Assembly (NCBI GenBank): GCA_977006965.1
Contig: OZ345358.1
Location: 1,240,001 to 1,304,000 of the forward strand
Origin: Phymatolithon calcareum
Taxonomy: Eukaryota > Rhodophyta > Florideophyceae > Hapalidiales
Direction of reading: 5' to 3'
DNA length: 64,000 nt
Part shown: positions 9,910 through 19,738 of the stretch, piece by piece
Numbering within the stretch: position 1 is the stretch's first letter
Layout of the letters: every line of letters begins with the position of its first letter
Program-made: the position numbers and the translations under genes
The notes under the pieces: model-generated
The model's database searches: none
The model's input: the letters and a program-made list of their open reading frames with translations, nothing else
What the model was told of the DNA's origin: nothing

Positions 9910-10300
9910 ATGATAAAAGAAGAGAAAACTGCCTGTGAAAGCCTGCTGTGTGCTGAAGATAATGGATCGCTTACTGAAAGTGCATCAGCTGCATCACTGA
10001 CTATGGCTGATCGTTTGATTAAGAAACGCAAGGAATCTAAAGAGGTTCAATCGTAGTACATGGGATCTGACTTTATAGTGGGATCTGTTGCCGAGGTTGA
10101 ACGTTTATGGTCTATCGCTAAAACATTTGACTGACAATCGCAAAGACACGACGTCTATCGTTTTTGAGTCCATAATCTTTCTCAAAGTGAATCAGGCATA
10201 TTGGAACGAACAGTCTGTCAAATTGGCTATGGCAAAGGGAAATCTGATAGAGTCCATAAAGCGTTGCAGGAAGAGGAAGAGCACCCTGTTCCCGAGGCTT
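9910..10300 (+). pseudogene. hAT-like transposase remnant (unit 2 copy)
   Basis: Counterpart of 1470-1860, with the same frameshift. It has an additional nonsense change (CAG to TAG at about 10053) before the E-R-L-W-S motif, so it is one step further decayed than the unit 1 copy. Confidence 0.55.
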
Positions 10301-11303
10301 AGTACTACAGATATTGTTTCTCTTATTGCAGGATCGCCTCTTATTGCTGTTGTTATTGCAAGGCGTAGCTCGATTGCAATAAGCATTTTGTTACAAGTAA
10401 GTAGACCAGTAAAACTGATCTATTGCCAGGCGAAGACCAATCCGTATCAGTGAAATTGGTGCCACCCCTACCTATAAGTTCATAGAGCTCCGAGGTGATC
10501 ATGGGCGGGAATATTCCACATGACCATTTTATGGCCAGTGTTATATTTCTCCTTGCCCTGAAACACAAATGCGACGGAATTGTTGTCTTGGTGTGTGGTA
10601 TAGAGTGTTTATTGTTTTTTCAACTTAAGTGGCGGCTTTCAGGATCTTTCTTCTCCGGTATTGCTTGATGTTTGTGTTGGAAATGGTTTCGTTCGCTGCG
10701 CTGGAGAGGTACCGGTTTACTTTGGCGTGGGTCAAATCCAATCTTACGCATTGCCTCGAAGTCTTGTTCTGGTACCGGTTTTGACTCTAGATGCTTGAAG
10801 CGCCTCATGAAGATGCTCAATGGAAGGGGTTAACAAGGTACCGTTTTTCTCAAGTTGTCAATTATGGTAAATTTACATATGACGGTCAGTAGAAGAGAGT
10901 AGAAAAAATCTAAACTTTTCAACAACTAATTAGAGTATCTGTGGTTTATTGTCAACGGAAACTAAAAATTCTTGTCCGAGACAATTAATACTGTAACAAT
11001 ACCTGGGCACATCTCTCACACACGGACATGACCCAAGAGAATTGACATGCTGTTTCATCCGCCCATCCGCAGATGTATTGATAATTTCATTATATCCAGG
11101 CTAAATCTGTACGACGAAAAAATGTTATCTTCGAAGATTTTGCTAAATAGAAGATGCATCGTTGTGCGTTCTTCGAAGTAAACATATTTTCATCGTATTG
11201 ATATATTCTCCAAGTTATATCATAAACATGATGTTTGTCCAACTAAATTGCCTAATAGCTCTGGATGTTGATCGGGTTCACTATCTAGTTCTGTTCTTTA
11301 CGG

Positions 11304-11359
11304 TTATTTTAGTGTTCACAACACAGTCTGTCCAGACTGTGTTGTGAACACTAAAATAA
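11304..11359. repeat. Perfect 27-bp-arm palindrome (unit 2 only)
   Basis: Arms 11304-11330 and 11333-11359 around a two-base centre. In unit 1 (about 2855-2893) only the right arm exists. Unit 2 has gained an inverted copy of it, replacing about 14 bases. Confidence 0.9.
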
Positions 11360-11544
11360 AAAATCTCATCTTTCTTCTTCTTCCACGGTCCATACGAACA
11401 ACTACAAGGTTATGGGAAGAACGTCGACAAATTCTCAACTGGCTATGCACGTGTATAGTGATGCACTGTTGAGGCGCGTTCTTGCCGAAATAGAAGCTCC
11501 CTCAAGAGCTTTTTTCGTTACGAAACCAGTTAGTGTACACCTGT

Positions 11545-11637
11545 ATTTATAGTGGTAACTGCCTCCTACAGCAGTGCGCACATTTCGGTATGATACAGGA
11601 AGGAATGTGAGGTTGCTGGTTCGAATCCTGTCACGAG
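11545..11637 (+). other. tRNA-like sequence, unit 2 copy
   Basis: Copy of 3075-3168. The B box GGTTCGAATCC at 11618-11628 is unchanged while the A-box region has changed (TAGTGGTAACTGCC), consistent with no selection as a functional tRNA. Confidence 0.4.
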
Positions 11638-12285
11638 AGAAAGACCTGGAGAATGCATGATTCTCTAACGGCGAAGTTGTCCAGACGATGTAAGACGTCT
11701 TGCGACTGTCCTCTTCCAACAATTCATGTGCATCAAATCAGAACCGAACTATGAAGCAATGATTCAAGATTGAATCAAGCGATCCGCGCCGTCATCACGT
11801 ATGCAGTACATTGCGAGCGCCATCGAATCGTCTATCCACGGCAAGCCCATTCAATGCCAAGAGTACAATAGCTATCCCAATCCCTTTTACTTAGTCACAT
11901 TAATTTGTCTGCATTTCATGCGTTCGTGTCATTGCAGGAGTTCGTATGCTCCTCACTCGAGACCTTTAGGGTTTGAAGAGCTAGAGCGCGTTTAGACATA
12001 AGTGTTTCCGCCCAGAGAGAGAGAGGAGAGGCGGACGAGGCAGCAGGAGTAAATTGATCATTTTCACCGCAAAGATTGCGCGCCGACGAGGCTACACACG
12101 ATCGCAATAGCAGCAACGTCCTGACGACCCCGAACCACGCTATACCGGCCATCGACAAGGCATCGTCATTATCACCGCCGGGTTCTCTAAGACCAGATGT
12201 AGGTTTTGGAGTTTTGCTGACTATGCCAGTTTTAGCGAAATAGAGCTTTTAGGTTCCGATTGAGTCCTCGTTGCTCGCCAGAAGA

Positions 12286-12492
12286 GTTGCCCCAAGCGTC
12301 AGCAGATGCGTTGGTAACACTAATAAAAAAAATTCTTCTTCTTCTGTCACGAGAGAGAATTGAATTACGTTCAGCAAAGGGCACACGGATGTCGCGGGTT
12401 AATTTAATGTGTGTCCGCAATCTCGCGGGAAGAAGAAGAAAGGTAGATTTTTAGTTAAAAGTTACCAACGCATCTGCTGACGTTTGCGGCAA
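12286..12492. mobile_element. Fold-back / MITE-like element (unit 2 copy)
   Basis: Counterpart of 3813-4022 with the same two inverted arms and centre. The GAA/TTC run is shorter on the left arm. Confidence 0.6.
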
Positions 12493-12569
12493 CTTTCCTA
12501 CTGCAAAGAGGAGTCTCGAGGGACTCAGTTACGCGAGTACCAAAAATGATATCGAAGTCGGGAGAAACT

Positions 12570-12640
12570 TAGAGGCCCCGTACATGTGGAGTGCACCTTG
12601 CGTACCTCCAAAAAGCCTCGAAATAAAGAAAGAAAGAGAA
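12570..12640 (+). repeat. Retroposon 3' tail with (AAAG)n (unit 2 copy)
   Basis: Counterpart of 4100-4170, ending in AATAAAGAAAGAAAG. Confidence 0.5.
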
Positions 12641-14549
12641 CGCAGTTCGTGAGATCAGTTTCGCGAAGGATCAGAAGCGCACGTGCACCACGAATAATTA
12701 CACACACCACCATCATGGTGAAGGTATTAATAGAGCTGCACGGATCAGTTCTGCACACAATCTATCTAAGCCGACACGTACATGTGCATAATCGGAATAC
12801 TAACTTACGCTTTTTGCCCCAGGGAGATTCAGGAGAATTAGTCAGTCCTACTAGGACGTCCAGCCGCTAGGACGTCCAGCCGGTTTGGCTCTCTTTCCAG
12901 CCGTTTTCGGGTCGGCTGGACTGGAGACCATGATCCTTATTTTATTCTCCATGCTCATTGGGGTTCTTGATTTCGAAACGGAAGAGATGGAACAGTGTTG
13001 GAAACGAAAAGAGCAACGTGTTTACCGCCCAAGAGATATTTACGTTGTAACACTGGCTTTGTTTTTGTGCTAAATTTTATCGACTATTCGGAGCGATGGT
13101 TCTAACACCAGCCGCTTTAACCCGGCTGGCTTCAGGACCAAAAACCACACGGCTTCAGAGCCATGGCTCTGAAGTGTGGCGCCACAAAAAACAAACTCTC
13201 CTGCATCTCCCTCTGTCGTATGACTCATTTGTCAGTCACCTTCCCACTTGGGTTGTCACATATGGTTGTTTTTCGGTCTGTCGTGTCTATCATATGCAGC
13301 AGACAACAAATAGGGCGACCCGCGCAAATCTAACTGCGTTTTTGATACTTCTTGCTGTGGAGAGCTGAAATTTTAGGTTGGCAGGATGAATACGTGTAGC
13401 TGTGCAACTCAAAAAGGCCTCTAAAGTTTTTGTTCACCAGTTTCTGTTCGTGGCTGTGCGCAAATCCCGAAAAAAGAATCCTCAAGAAGTTTCCTTTGCC
13501 AGTGGCTTGTGCGACAAACAACTGTAGACATCGGCAGGCTATCAGAAATGACGCAGTCAAAAATTGCCTTGTTTAAGGCTCGAAGAATACACTGCCGCGA
13601 ACGAGGAGAGCAGAGCGGACATTTGAATAGAGAGGCCTCAAGCGTAACCCCAAAGCACATGAGAGCACTGATTGATTCCACTTGGAAACGCATGTTCCGG
13701 TATGATAGAGGAAGAAACATGACGTCGCCTTAGTGCGTCTGCAGCAGATTTACAAGACATTAATACAGCTGCGTTGGGAGTACGCAATTCGCTTAACACC
13801 GTGGACACAAGAAATACACGATGCCGTCAACGAAGTAGAGCAAACGTCAGGCAAGTTTTGGGGCCGGTAGCTCGAGGACGAACTGACAGACTCCACCTCA
13901 AGTGCAGGATCCTAACTGCCAGACAACGGCGGGAAATAATAGCCTCCAATTCGTGAGATGCACAATGCTAGGGAACAACTGAGGAAGCCTTGTCCATATC
14001 TTCGTATGTATGCGGGACAGTATTTGCAAGAAGAAGCTAGCAAGTACCCAAAATGAATCCATTTCGGGGGCTTCTGAGAAACCCTTTAGATGTGTATGCG
14101 TAGAACAGGAGGGCTTCTTCTTCAGTATCCTCCTCACCGACGTTCCTGTCACGTGCAATAAGTCAGTTTTAGTAAATGAAGACAGTTGGCGCGAAAGTCC
14201 AGACTGCTGATTCAGGCGGCATCTGTTCTGTTTCGCCATACTTGCCTCCGAGTGCCTTCTCCGACTTCGGCATGCCCGTTCGGGACGCGTCCTCTGCAGC
14301 ATTTGAGGGGATTCAGTGCCTCGCGCGGTTGCGGGAAAATCACAAAGTCATATACTCATAAAGCAGAGAAGTACTACTGGTTCTAAGAGCGGCGATTCTT
14401 GAGATCTTATTTCGCTTTGTCGATGCGGACCGTATCTTGACCTAGCTGATCGGCAAGTACCCTGGGGTACAAAACTACCACTGTAGCCATTGGAAAGGAG
14501 ACACCTGGCCAGACGATGCGTATTACATTAATTTTGACGCATATTTTCA

Positions 14550-14726
14550 GTGTCACTAATTCTCGCGTCTGTGTCACTAATCACAGAAAAGACATTTCAG
14601 TGTCACTATTTTGCAAAATGACACGTCAGTGTCACTAATCTAAAAAAACCGTGCCTTGGTGTCACTATTTTCCAAAACTGGCATCTCAGTGTCACTAATC
14701 TTGCAAACGGATCGACCATGTCACTA
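14550..14726 (+). repeat. Left iteron array, 7 x GTGTCACTA
   Basis: The word GTGTCACTA begins at 14550, 14571, 14600, 14629, 14659 and 14689, with a shorter seventh copy (GTCACTA) near 14720. The first spacing is 21 bases; the following ones are 29-30. Between words lies a variable A-rich stretch ending in a TCA or TCT. Regular spacing of nearly three helical turns suggests protein-binding sites, presumably for a transposase (inference). Confidence 0.9.
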
Positions 14727-15568
14727 AAAATTACAGAAGAAGCCAGAAATGTACAATTTTCGGGAAATTGTTATTGCAAAGTCTAGTCATCTGGTAAAAT
14801 TTGGCAAGGATTAATACTCCTTGCCGAGTCCACGTTTCCCAAGCTCCAGGCGTTGTGCACAAGGGTTTTGAGATTCTATATGATATTTATCGGGTTGTAA
14901 TGTTTATCTTTGTAACGGTCTAATCACGACAAAGTCGAATTGGCCCATAACGTAGATAAATCGGGCCAAAGAGCAACTTTTGCAGTAGTGCTCTGTGGTC
15001 AATGGCAAAGCTCTCGCAAAACTGCAGGCATGATTAATGGCTCTGAACAGTCAACTTAATGCAATAAGCTCAAGTTTTCCTCGGGAATGATCTGCTCCAT
15101 AAAACTGGAGCAGAATATTCCCTATGATATCTTGAGCTCCAGCTAAATTAAGGCGTTGTAAGACGGCAAACTGTACCAGTGGTTAGTGTACACCTCGACC
15201 AGCTTCATATCGATAGCAGTCGCGAGAATTTCCTTGCTTGGCGATAATTTCCCGGTTTCTCGGGTGTCCCTTTCTTTTGTGTTGGAGCGAGGAGTGCTTT
15301 CTGCAAGTGCCGAGGCATGTACTGTACTGCAGCTGCACCAACAGCAGGCTCTCTATGCGGCCGTAATCACGACTGCATTCAGAAATGCATTCACGATCAG
15401 CATTCGATTTGTGTATCATAGTATGTATATCGAAAATCTATGAGGAAATTCGCTGCATGGACCGAAAAAGGTGGCAAAATTCGCTAAATCGGCACCCCTT
15501 GCAATAACTACTACTCGTTATGATACACAGAACACTCCAAAGAAATAAACTTATCAAAAAAATAATAT

Positions 15569-16158
15569 TTATTTCATGCGCAATGCTCTATGCTTCAGCT
15601 CCTCGTCGCAAGTACCATCTCCGTCATCGCAGGCGGTGAGGTCAATTATCATGGACTGAGCCGCTTTTTCGATGTGTTTTCGCTTCGCCTCAACAACATT
15701 GCGGATGTTCGGCTTGGCGCATGTCTGCGAGAAGTAACCGTTGTTTCCGCACGAGGAGCCGTGACGGGACCTCATTTCGGACGGGAAGTAGGGCCTCTTG
15801 CGCTTGCGGCCCAGCTTAGCGACAAGGTCAAACGGAACCAAATCATCCTGTACTAGCTGGTAATCAGTGACTGCAACACGAATGATGATGCCCTCGTGTT
15901 GCTTGGCCCACGTTATCAATAGCCATGGGTCCCACACCAGATCTTGTTTCACGGGTCGAACGCGACTCGATGCTGCGCCAAGCGTCTAGAACAGTACAAA
16001 AGTGCAACGACGACGTGGATACATGGCCGCTGGTGCTCTTCAAAGTGGCAGCAAGAGCATGTAGCGCGGTAGTCGCTGTTAACTACCACAGGGAATGGTG
16101 TCACTTGGCTGCTAACAACAAACCTCAACATGTCACTTTCGATGACCTCCGGCTCCAC
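15569..16158 (-). pseudogene. MULE transposase C-terminal remnant (SWIM + zinc knuckle)
   Basis: Reading leftwards, the frame 16158-15949 contains CSCCHFEEHQRPCIH, the C-x-C...C-x-H pattern of a SWIM zinc finger, followed by a stop. A one-base frameshift leads into 15952-15569, which has a basic linker (KLGRKRKRPYF) and then CGNNGYFSQTC, a degenerate C-x2-C-x4-H-x4-C-like knuckle in which the His position is Phe. SWIM followed by a knuckle is the usual C-terminal order of MULE transposases. The N-terminal catalytic DDE part is missing. Neither segment begins at an ATG. It is the only coding trace in the nested element. Confidence 0.75.
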
Positions 16159-16582
16159 AAGCGACTTCTCCGGTCAGAGGATTTTCCTGGTGCTTCTTGT
16201 AGCAGCAAGGCGTGAGGAACTTTCCTTGCCAATAGACGTGTTGTGGGCGATTGCGAGGTTGACAACGTCGTCAAAGTTTGCTCCAGGGCAGTCACCCACC
16301 CTTAGCACGAGCTCCCTCTTCTCCATGAGTTCAGACCGTTCGGGTGAGAGCGTTGTGAGTTAGCTCAGCAGTCGAATGCGACGCGGTGCAGAGTACTTTG
16401 CGTAGCGGATTTGTAGTGTAATAATAAGGAAGCTGATTGAATATATGGGTAGTCAAGGAGCATGGGCAATTGGTACACTCAGCAGAACCCTGAAGAAGCC
16501 CACATGGACCCCTACCGAAGAGAATGAAGTGGCACGAGCCATTGACGTGATATTATGCAATTCTGAATAAGATAACTGACAA

Positions 16583-16671
16583 CTCTCGATGCTAGTATAA
16601 CGCGAGTAGAAACGTGCCGACTTTCCTCAAGTTGGGACACATGGTACCTTCTCAATAAATCCTCTTAATTA
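16583..16671 (+). repeat. Dispersed repeat, probable LINE 3' end
   Basis: About 88 bp that recurs inverted at 20341-20430 (about 96% by eye) and more distantly at 35300-35368 and 22640-22680. It contains GACACATGGTACCTTCTCAA followed by TAAATCCTCTTAATTAC. The 35300 copy lies just downstream of a minus-strand LINE, which suggests that all are 3' tails of that family. Confidence 0.5.
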
Positions 16672-16874
16672 CATGTAATGATAAGCGGCTGTCTAGCTGA
16701 AATCATAACGAGTAGCAGTTTTTGCAAGGGTGTCGATTTAGCGAATTTTGCCACCTTTTTCGGTCCATGCAGCGAATTTCCTCGAAAATCTATTCACATG
16801 ATCGGCATTGATATTTCGAAAAGTTTTCTGAAACTTTTCCCAAAGAGCATAATTGTGTCTTATTGAGTTGCTTT

Positions 16875-17019
16875 TAGTGACACAGAAGCGCGATTTTTAG
16901 GATTAGTGACACTGAGCCATCGTTTCTCAGAATAGTGACACTGAAGTGCTATTTTTCATATTAGTGACACTGACGTGCTGTTTTTCAATTTAGTGACACA
17001 GACGTGAAAATTAGTGACA
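16875..17019 (-). repeat. Right iteron array, 6 x GTGTCACTA (inverted)
   Basis: The reverse complement TAGTGACAC occurs at 16875, 16904, 16933, 16962 and 16991, with a shorter copy at 17012. Spacings are 29, 29, 29, 29 and 21 bases, the mirror image of the left array including the shorter terminal spacing. Confidence 0.9.
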
Positions 17020-17095
17020 GGGAAATATTTAGCCCATTAATTTTGTGATCAGCGTGTTTGCTTCCCCGGATCGCACACGTGTCCGCGGCCGGACC

Positions 17096-18118
17096 ATGAA
17101 TTGGTTTCAGGAGCTCGTCGGTTTTGAAGAAGGATCGAATTTCCAACATGTACGCTCTCTGCTTCACCTCGACAGTGAAACCATCACCTCACTCCCAACC
17201 AATCGTCGCATGACGCACGGGACTCTCACAATACCTCAACTGTCAGATTTGCGCGCGGAGTGTGCGCACATCCGGTCTGCGATTTCGCCGCAGGATGGAC
17301 GGTTACAGTTGAAAGAGGTGATCGGCATCGTCCAGGTTTTGCACGCAGATCCATCAAATGCTGGTGCTATATTCCAAGTCGCATCGCAATTTAACCTGCT
17401 CGAAATGGTCAGACCCGATGTGTGTCCGGAAGCGGGAATATCACGATACGGAGTGGACATGACGCAAGGCCCAGCGTGCACAATAGCGTGTGGCGCGGCA
17501 ACCATCTACCGGCAGTACTTCGTTCCCGTCAACGGCGAGATAGGTCAGACAAAATATGGACAGGTCGATTGTCTGCGCGACCTTGGGGCGGCGCTTGGGA
17601 ATGAGGACGGACGGCTGTGGGAAATGCGCAACGGTTACGTCCTCCCGTCGGGACGGGGGCTACAAGAGATCGCGCAACGGATCGCCGCTGCAGACAATGT
17701 GGAGCTGCAAAGATTGCGAGGGTTGCTGCGCATCGGTGTTCATGCTGGCACTGAGGTTACGATTTCAAGGACGCTTCACGCGGTTAACCAGTTGCTATGT
17801 TCAGCTTTGCCCATTGCATATTGCGCGCATCGGAAGGCTGATTGGGAGCCATTTGCTCGACTGATACTGGAAGCGAGCTATGAGGCAGCTCTGAGCGCAG
17901 CGATTTTGCTCATGGATAAAAATAAATGCCGAAAGGTGTATTTGACCATGATTGGAGGTGGCGCGTTTGGAAACCCTGACGATTGGATCATCGGCGCGTT
18001 GCGTAGAGCACTTACGCTCTTCCAGGACATTGAGTGTGAAGTAATTATTGTGAGCTATAGAAAGTCGAGCACTGCCGTGCGCAGACTTGTGCAAGAGTTT
18101 TCTGAAGGACATGCTTAA
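17096..18118 (+). CDS. Macro-domain-like protein (intact, unit 2)
   Basis: Predicted protein of 340 residues. I start it at ATG 17096 (ACCATGA context); the open frame extends upstream to the transposon target duplication at 17045 but without another ATG. Blocks that recall a protist/bacterial family related to macro domains (ADP-ribose binding): ASQFNLLEM (about residue 98), GISRYGVDMTQGPACTIACG (about 117-136) with AATIYRQYF next, and near the C-terminus VYLTMIGGGAFGNPDDWI (about 283-300), whose glycine-rich loop resembles the ligand-binding loop of macro domains. No signal peptide or membrane segment is evident. Neighbours: the iteron-ended transposon ends 50 bp upstream, so the original promoter is displaced. 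The unit 1 copy (6879-7884) is dead, so this may be the only working copy. The open frame is high confidence; the macro-domain assignment is from memory of motifs, and binding or hydrolase activity is not shown. Confidence 0.75.
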   Translation: MNWFQELVGFEEGSNFQHVRSLLHLDSETITSLPTNRRMTHGTLTIPQLSDLRAECAHIRSAISPQDGRLQLKEVIGIVQVLHADPSNAGAIFQVASQFNLLEMVRPDVCPEAGISRYGVDMTQGPACTIACGAATIYRQYFVPVNGEIGQTKYGQVDCLRDLGAALGNEDGRLWEMRNGYVLPSGRGLQEIAQRIAAADNVELQRLRGLLRIGVHAGTEVTISRTLHAVNQLLCSALPIAYCAHRKADWEPFARLILEASYEAALSAAILLMDKNKCRKVYLTMIGGGAFGNPDDWIIGALRRALTLFQDIECEVIIVSYRKSSTAVRRLVQEFSEGHA

Positions 18119-18796
18119 ACCACAGTGCTTTCCGTATGCTGACCAGTGCAGTGGTCACAGTGTTGAACAACATACGACATTTCAACTCGTCAAGCCACCT
18201 GTTTGCAGAGGTAGCACCGGGATGGCGACTTTGGATTTTCAGAAGACCTTAAGTTGTGAGTTGTGCTTACGTTGTTCTGTAGAACTATGGTTATTCGAAT
18301 GCAAGTGTGTGAACTGGAAACCGCCATCATGATGATCATGCCCGAGTGCGAAAGACAGTAAAGACTGAATTGATCATATTTTTCACTGCCAATTGGAACT
18401 GGACACATTTATGTCGTATTGCTGTTCGAAACGATGTACTGTGTACATACATAGCCAAATAGCCCATTCTAGCTATGCAGATTTGCATACTATCAGTATG
18501 CAAATACTGACTCCTATAGACTTGTGCGCGCCTTCCTTACGCGGACCTGGGACTTTTATGGAAATCTGAGTTTATGGTAAAGGAGGGCAAGCGTGTCCTA
18601 TCCAAATAGGTTTTGAGACCCGAAGATCTTTTTTTTTGGATTCTTCGCGGTGAACTATTGAAACAAATGTTGTAGGGGTTGATTACTGATTCGAATTTGG
18701 TAGCTCGGGACTATAATACCCAAAAGAGAATTCAAAGTCTTGTGATTTGAGTAGTTGTCTGATTTGAGCCTGCCATTGAGACAGTAGTTATGCAGC

Positions 18797-19129
18797 ATGG
18801 AAGGAGACCGCCTAGAATCGAAGCGGAAAAGAAAGATACCGTACGACAAGACAAGAGACTTGCCGGCAATCCTCAAGTTCCCCAAGGTGAAGCACAGACA
18901 ACTAGCGCTGCAGTATGCCTGCGGCAGATTCCCACAGGTGTCAACAACAAGTATGACTGAAGAATTCGGCACCAGAGCCAGAGAGCATATGGAAACCCTT
19001 GAACGCACGTTAGCAGGGTACGAACTTGAAGGAGAAAGACGACTGGAAACAGAAAAGGCGCTGGATGAGCTCTTACTATTTAGCAAGACACTCATAGAAC
19101 GCATGGAGACCGAAGAAGGCTTGTATTAA
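18797..19129 (+). pseudogene. GRFPQVST-family retrocopy
   Basis: Open frame of 110 codons, very charged, with CGRFPQVSTTSM near residue 43 and a likely helical, Glu/Arg/Leu-rich C-terminal half. Its apparent ATG is made of the last base of the target duplication plus TG of the insert, so the start is accidental and the coding sequence is 5'-truncated; the relative at 55378-55710 continues similarity further upstream. I do not recognise the protein family. Relatives occur at 22202-22474 (minus) and 55378-55710 (plus). No frame break is present over this copy, so it is young or still coding. Confidence 0.55.
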
Positions 19130-19342
19130 TCCGCAGAAGGCAAGACAAAAAGTGGTCGAGACCAAGCACCAACAATCCCGTAGAGGACTGAAATAGGACT
19201 ACTTTGAGTCCTGAGTTTTCCCGTCCGCCATTCTGGTGGACGTTTTGTGAGCTACACAAAGGTAGGTAGCATCAGAGGAAGCCTTGCCCATATCTTCGGA
19301 AGTCTGTGGGGCTTTTAAATAAACTTGAAAGGAAAAAAAAAA
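18798..19342 (+). mobile_element. Retroposed mRNA copy with poly(A) and 15-bp target duplication
   Basis: AGTAGTTATGCAGCA occurs at 18783-18797 and again at 19343-19357. Between them lies a 545-bp insert ending in an A-run (about 19333-19342) preceded by AATAAA at 19318-19323. These are the hallmarks of LINE-type retroposition of a polyadenylated transcript. The insert starts within coding sequence. It lies about 150 bp right of tandem unit 2. Confidence 0.85.
19318..19323 (+). terminator. Polyadenylation signal of the retroposed transcript
   Basis: AATAAA about 10-15 bases before the encoded A-run; it marks the 3' end of the parental mRNA. Confidence 0.7.
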
Positions 19343-19683
19343 AGTAGTTATGCAGCAGGCTCAGTGTGGACAATTTGTTTCGTGGGTGAATTTACGTTTC
19401 AGCTCGTTCTTCAAACCGAAGCCGATTATAGCGTACACCAAAAGACGGCCGTGTATCACATCCATGGAAACTCGGACACGTGTGGTATGGGTTCGAAAAA
19501 AGAGCGGAGAGAATTGATGAGTTCGGAGCACGGGCTTCGGGTATGCTGAGTCTAGCGTTCGGCAATGTGCGCTTACACTCCCCAATACACTTTGTACAAG
19601 ATTTGCTCTTGGCCAGCAACGTTAATCCGAAATTTTAGTGATATTGCTTTTTAATCGTTCTACGGTGTAGTTCCCACTGCCAT

Positions 19684-19738
19684 GGCGTCGCAGCTCGCTA
19701 TCTCTGGGAAGTTCCCAGAGACAGCGAGCTGCGACGCC
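19684..19738. repeat. 27-bp-arm hairpin with one mismatch
   Basis: Arms 19684-19710 and 19712-19738 around a single base. One transition separates the arms (CTATCTC against CTGTCTC). Confidence 0.85.

Larger units (their letters stand above)
15442..16783 (-). mobile_element. Nested Mutator-like element
   Basis: Flanked by the 10-bp direct repeat GAAAATCTAT (15432-15441 and 16784-16793). Terminal inverted repeats of about 75-80 bp start GAGGAAATTCGCTGCATGG and contain GGTGGCAAAATTCGCTAAAT, then ACTACTACTCGTTATGAT or a near match. Its own minus-strand coding remnant has the SWIM and zinc-knuckle motifs of MULE transposases. The element is only 1342 bp, too short for a complete MULE transposase, so it is internally deleted. 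It lies wholly inside the element 14537-17034 and is the younger insertion of the two. Confidence 0.85.
14537..17034. mobile_element. MULE-like element with mirrored iteron ends
   Basis: An insertion of 2498 bp is flanked by the 11-bp direct repeat CATTAATTTTG (14526-14536 and 17035-17045). Both ends are inverted arrays of a GTGTCACTA word (see the two iteron entries). A target duplication of 9-11 bp is typical of Mutator-like elements. About 1.35 kb of the interior is a second, nested element (15442-16783); the remaining 1.15 kb has no recognisable coding sequence, so the outer element looks non-autonomous. It sits between the flank shared with unit 1 and the macro-domain-like gene, ending 50 bp before that gene's ATG. 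Confidence 0.85.
8438..18648 (+). repeat. Tandem segmental duplication, unit 2
   Basis: Second, longer copy of the same segment. Extra length relative to unit 1 comes mainly from the element at 14537-17034 and the MITE at 9358-9650. It lacks the 792-bp retroposon found in unit 1: its site at about 13411-13422 is the uninterrupted target. The macro-domain-like gene at its right end is intact. Eight bases (8430-8437) separate the units. Confidence 0.9.

Noticed and set aside
17045-17095. N-terminal extension of the macro-domain-like protein
   Set aside because: No ATG; it begins within the target duplication of the transposon. ATG 17096 is preferred.
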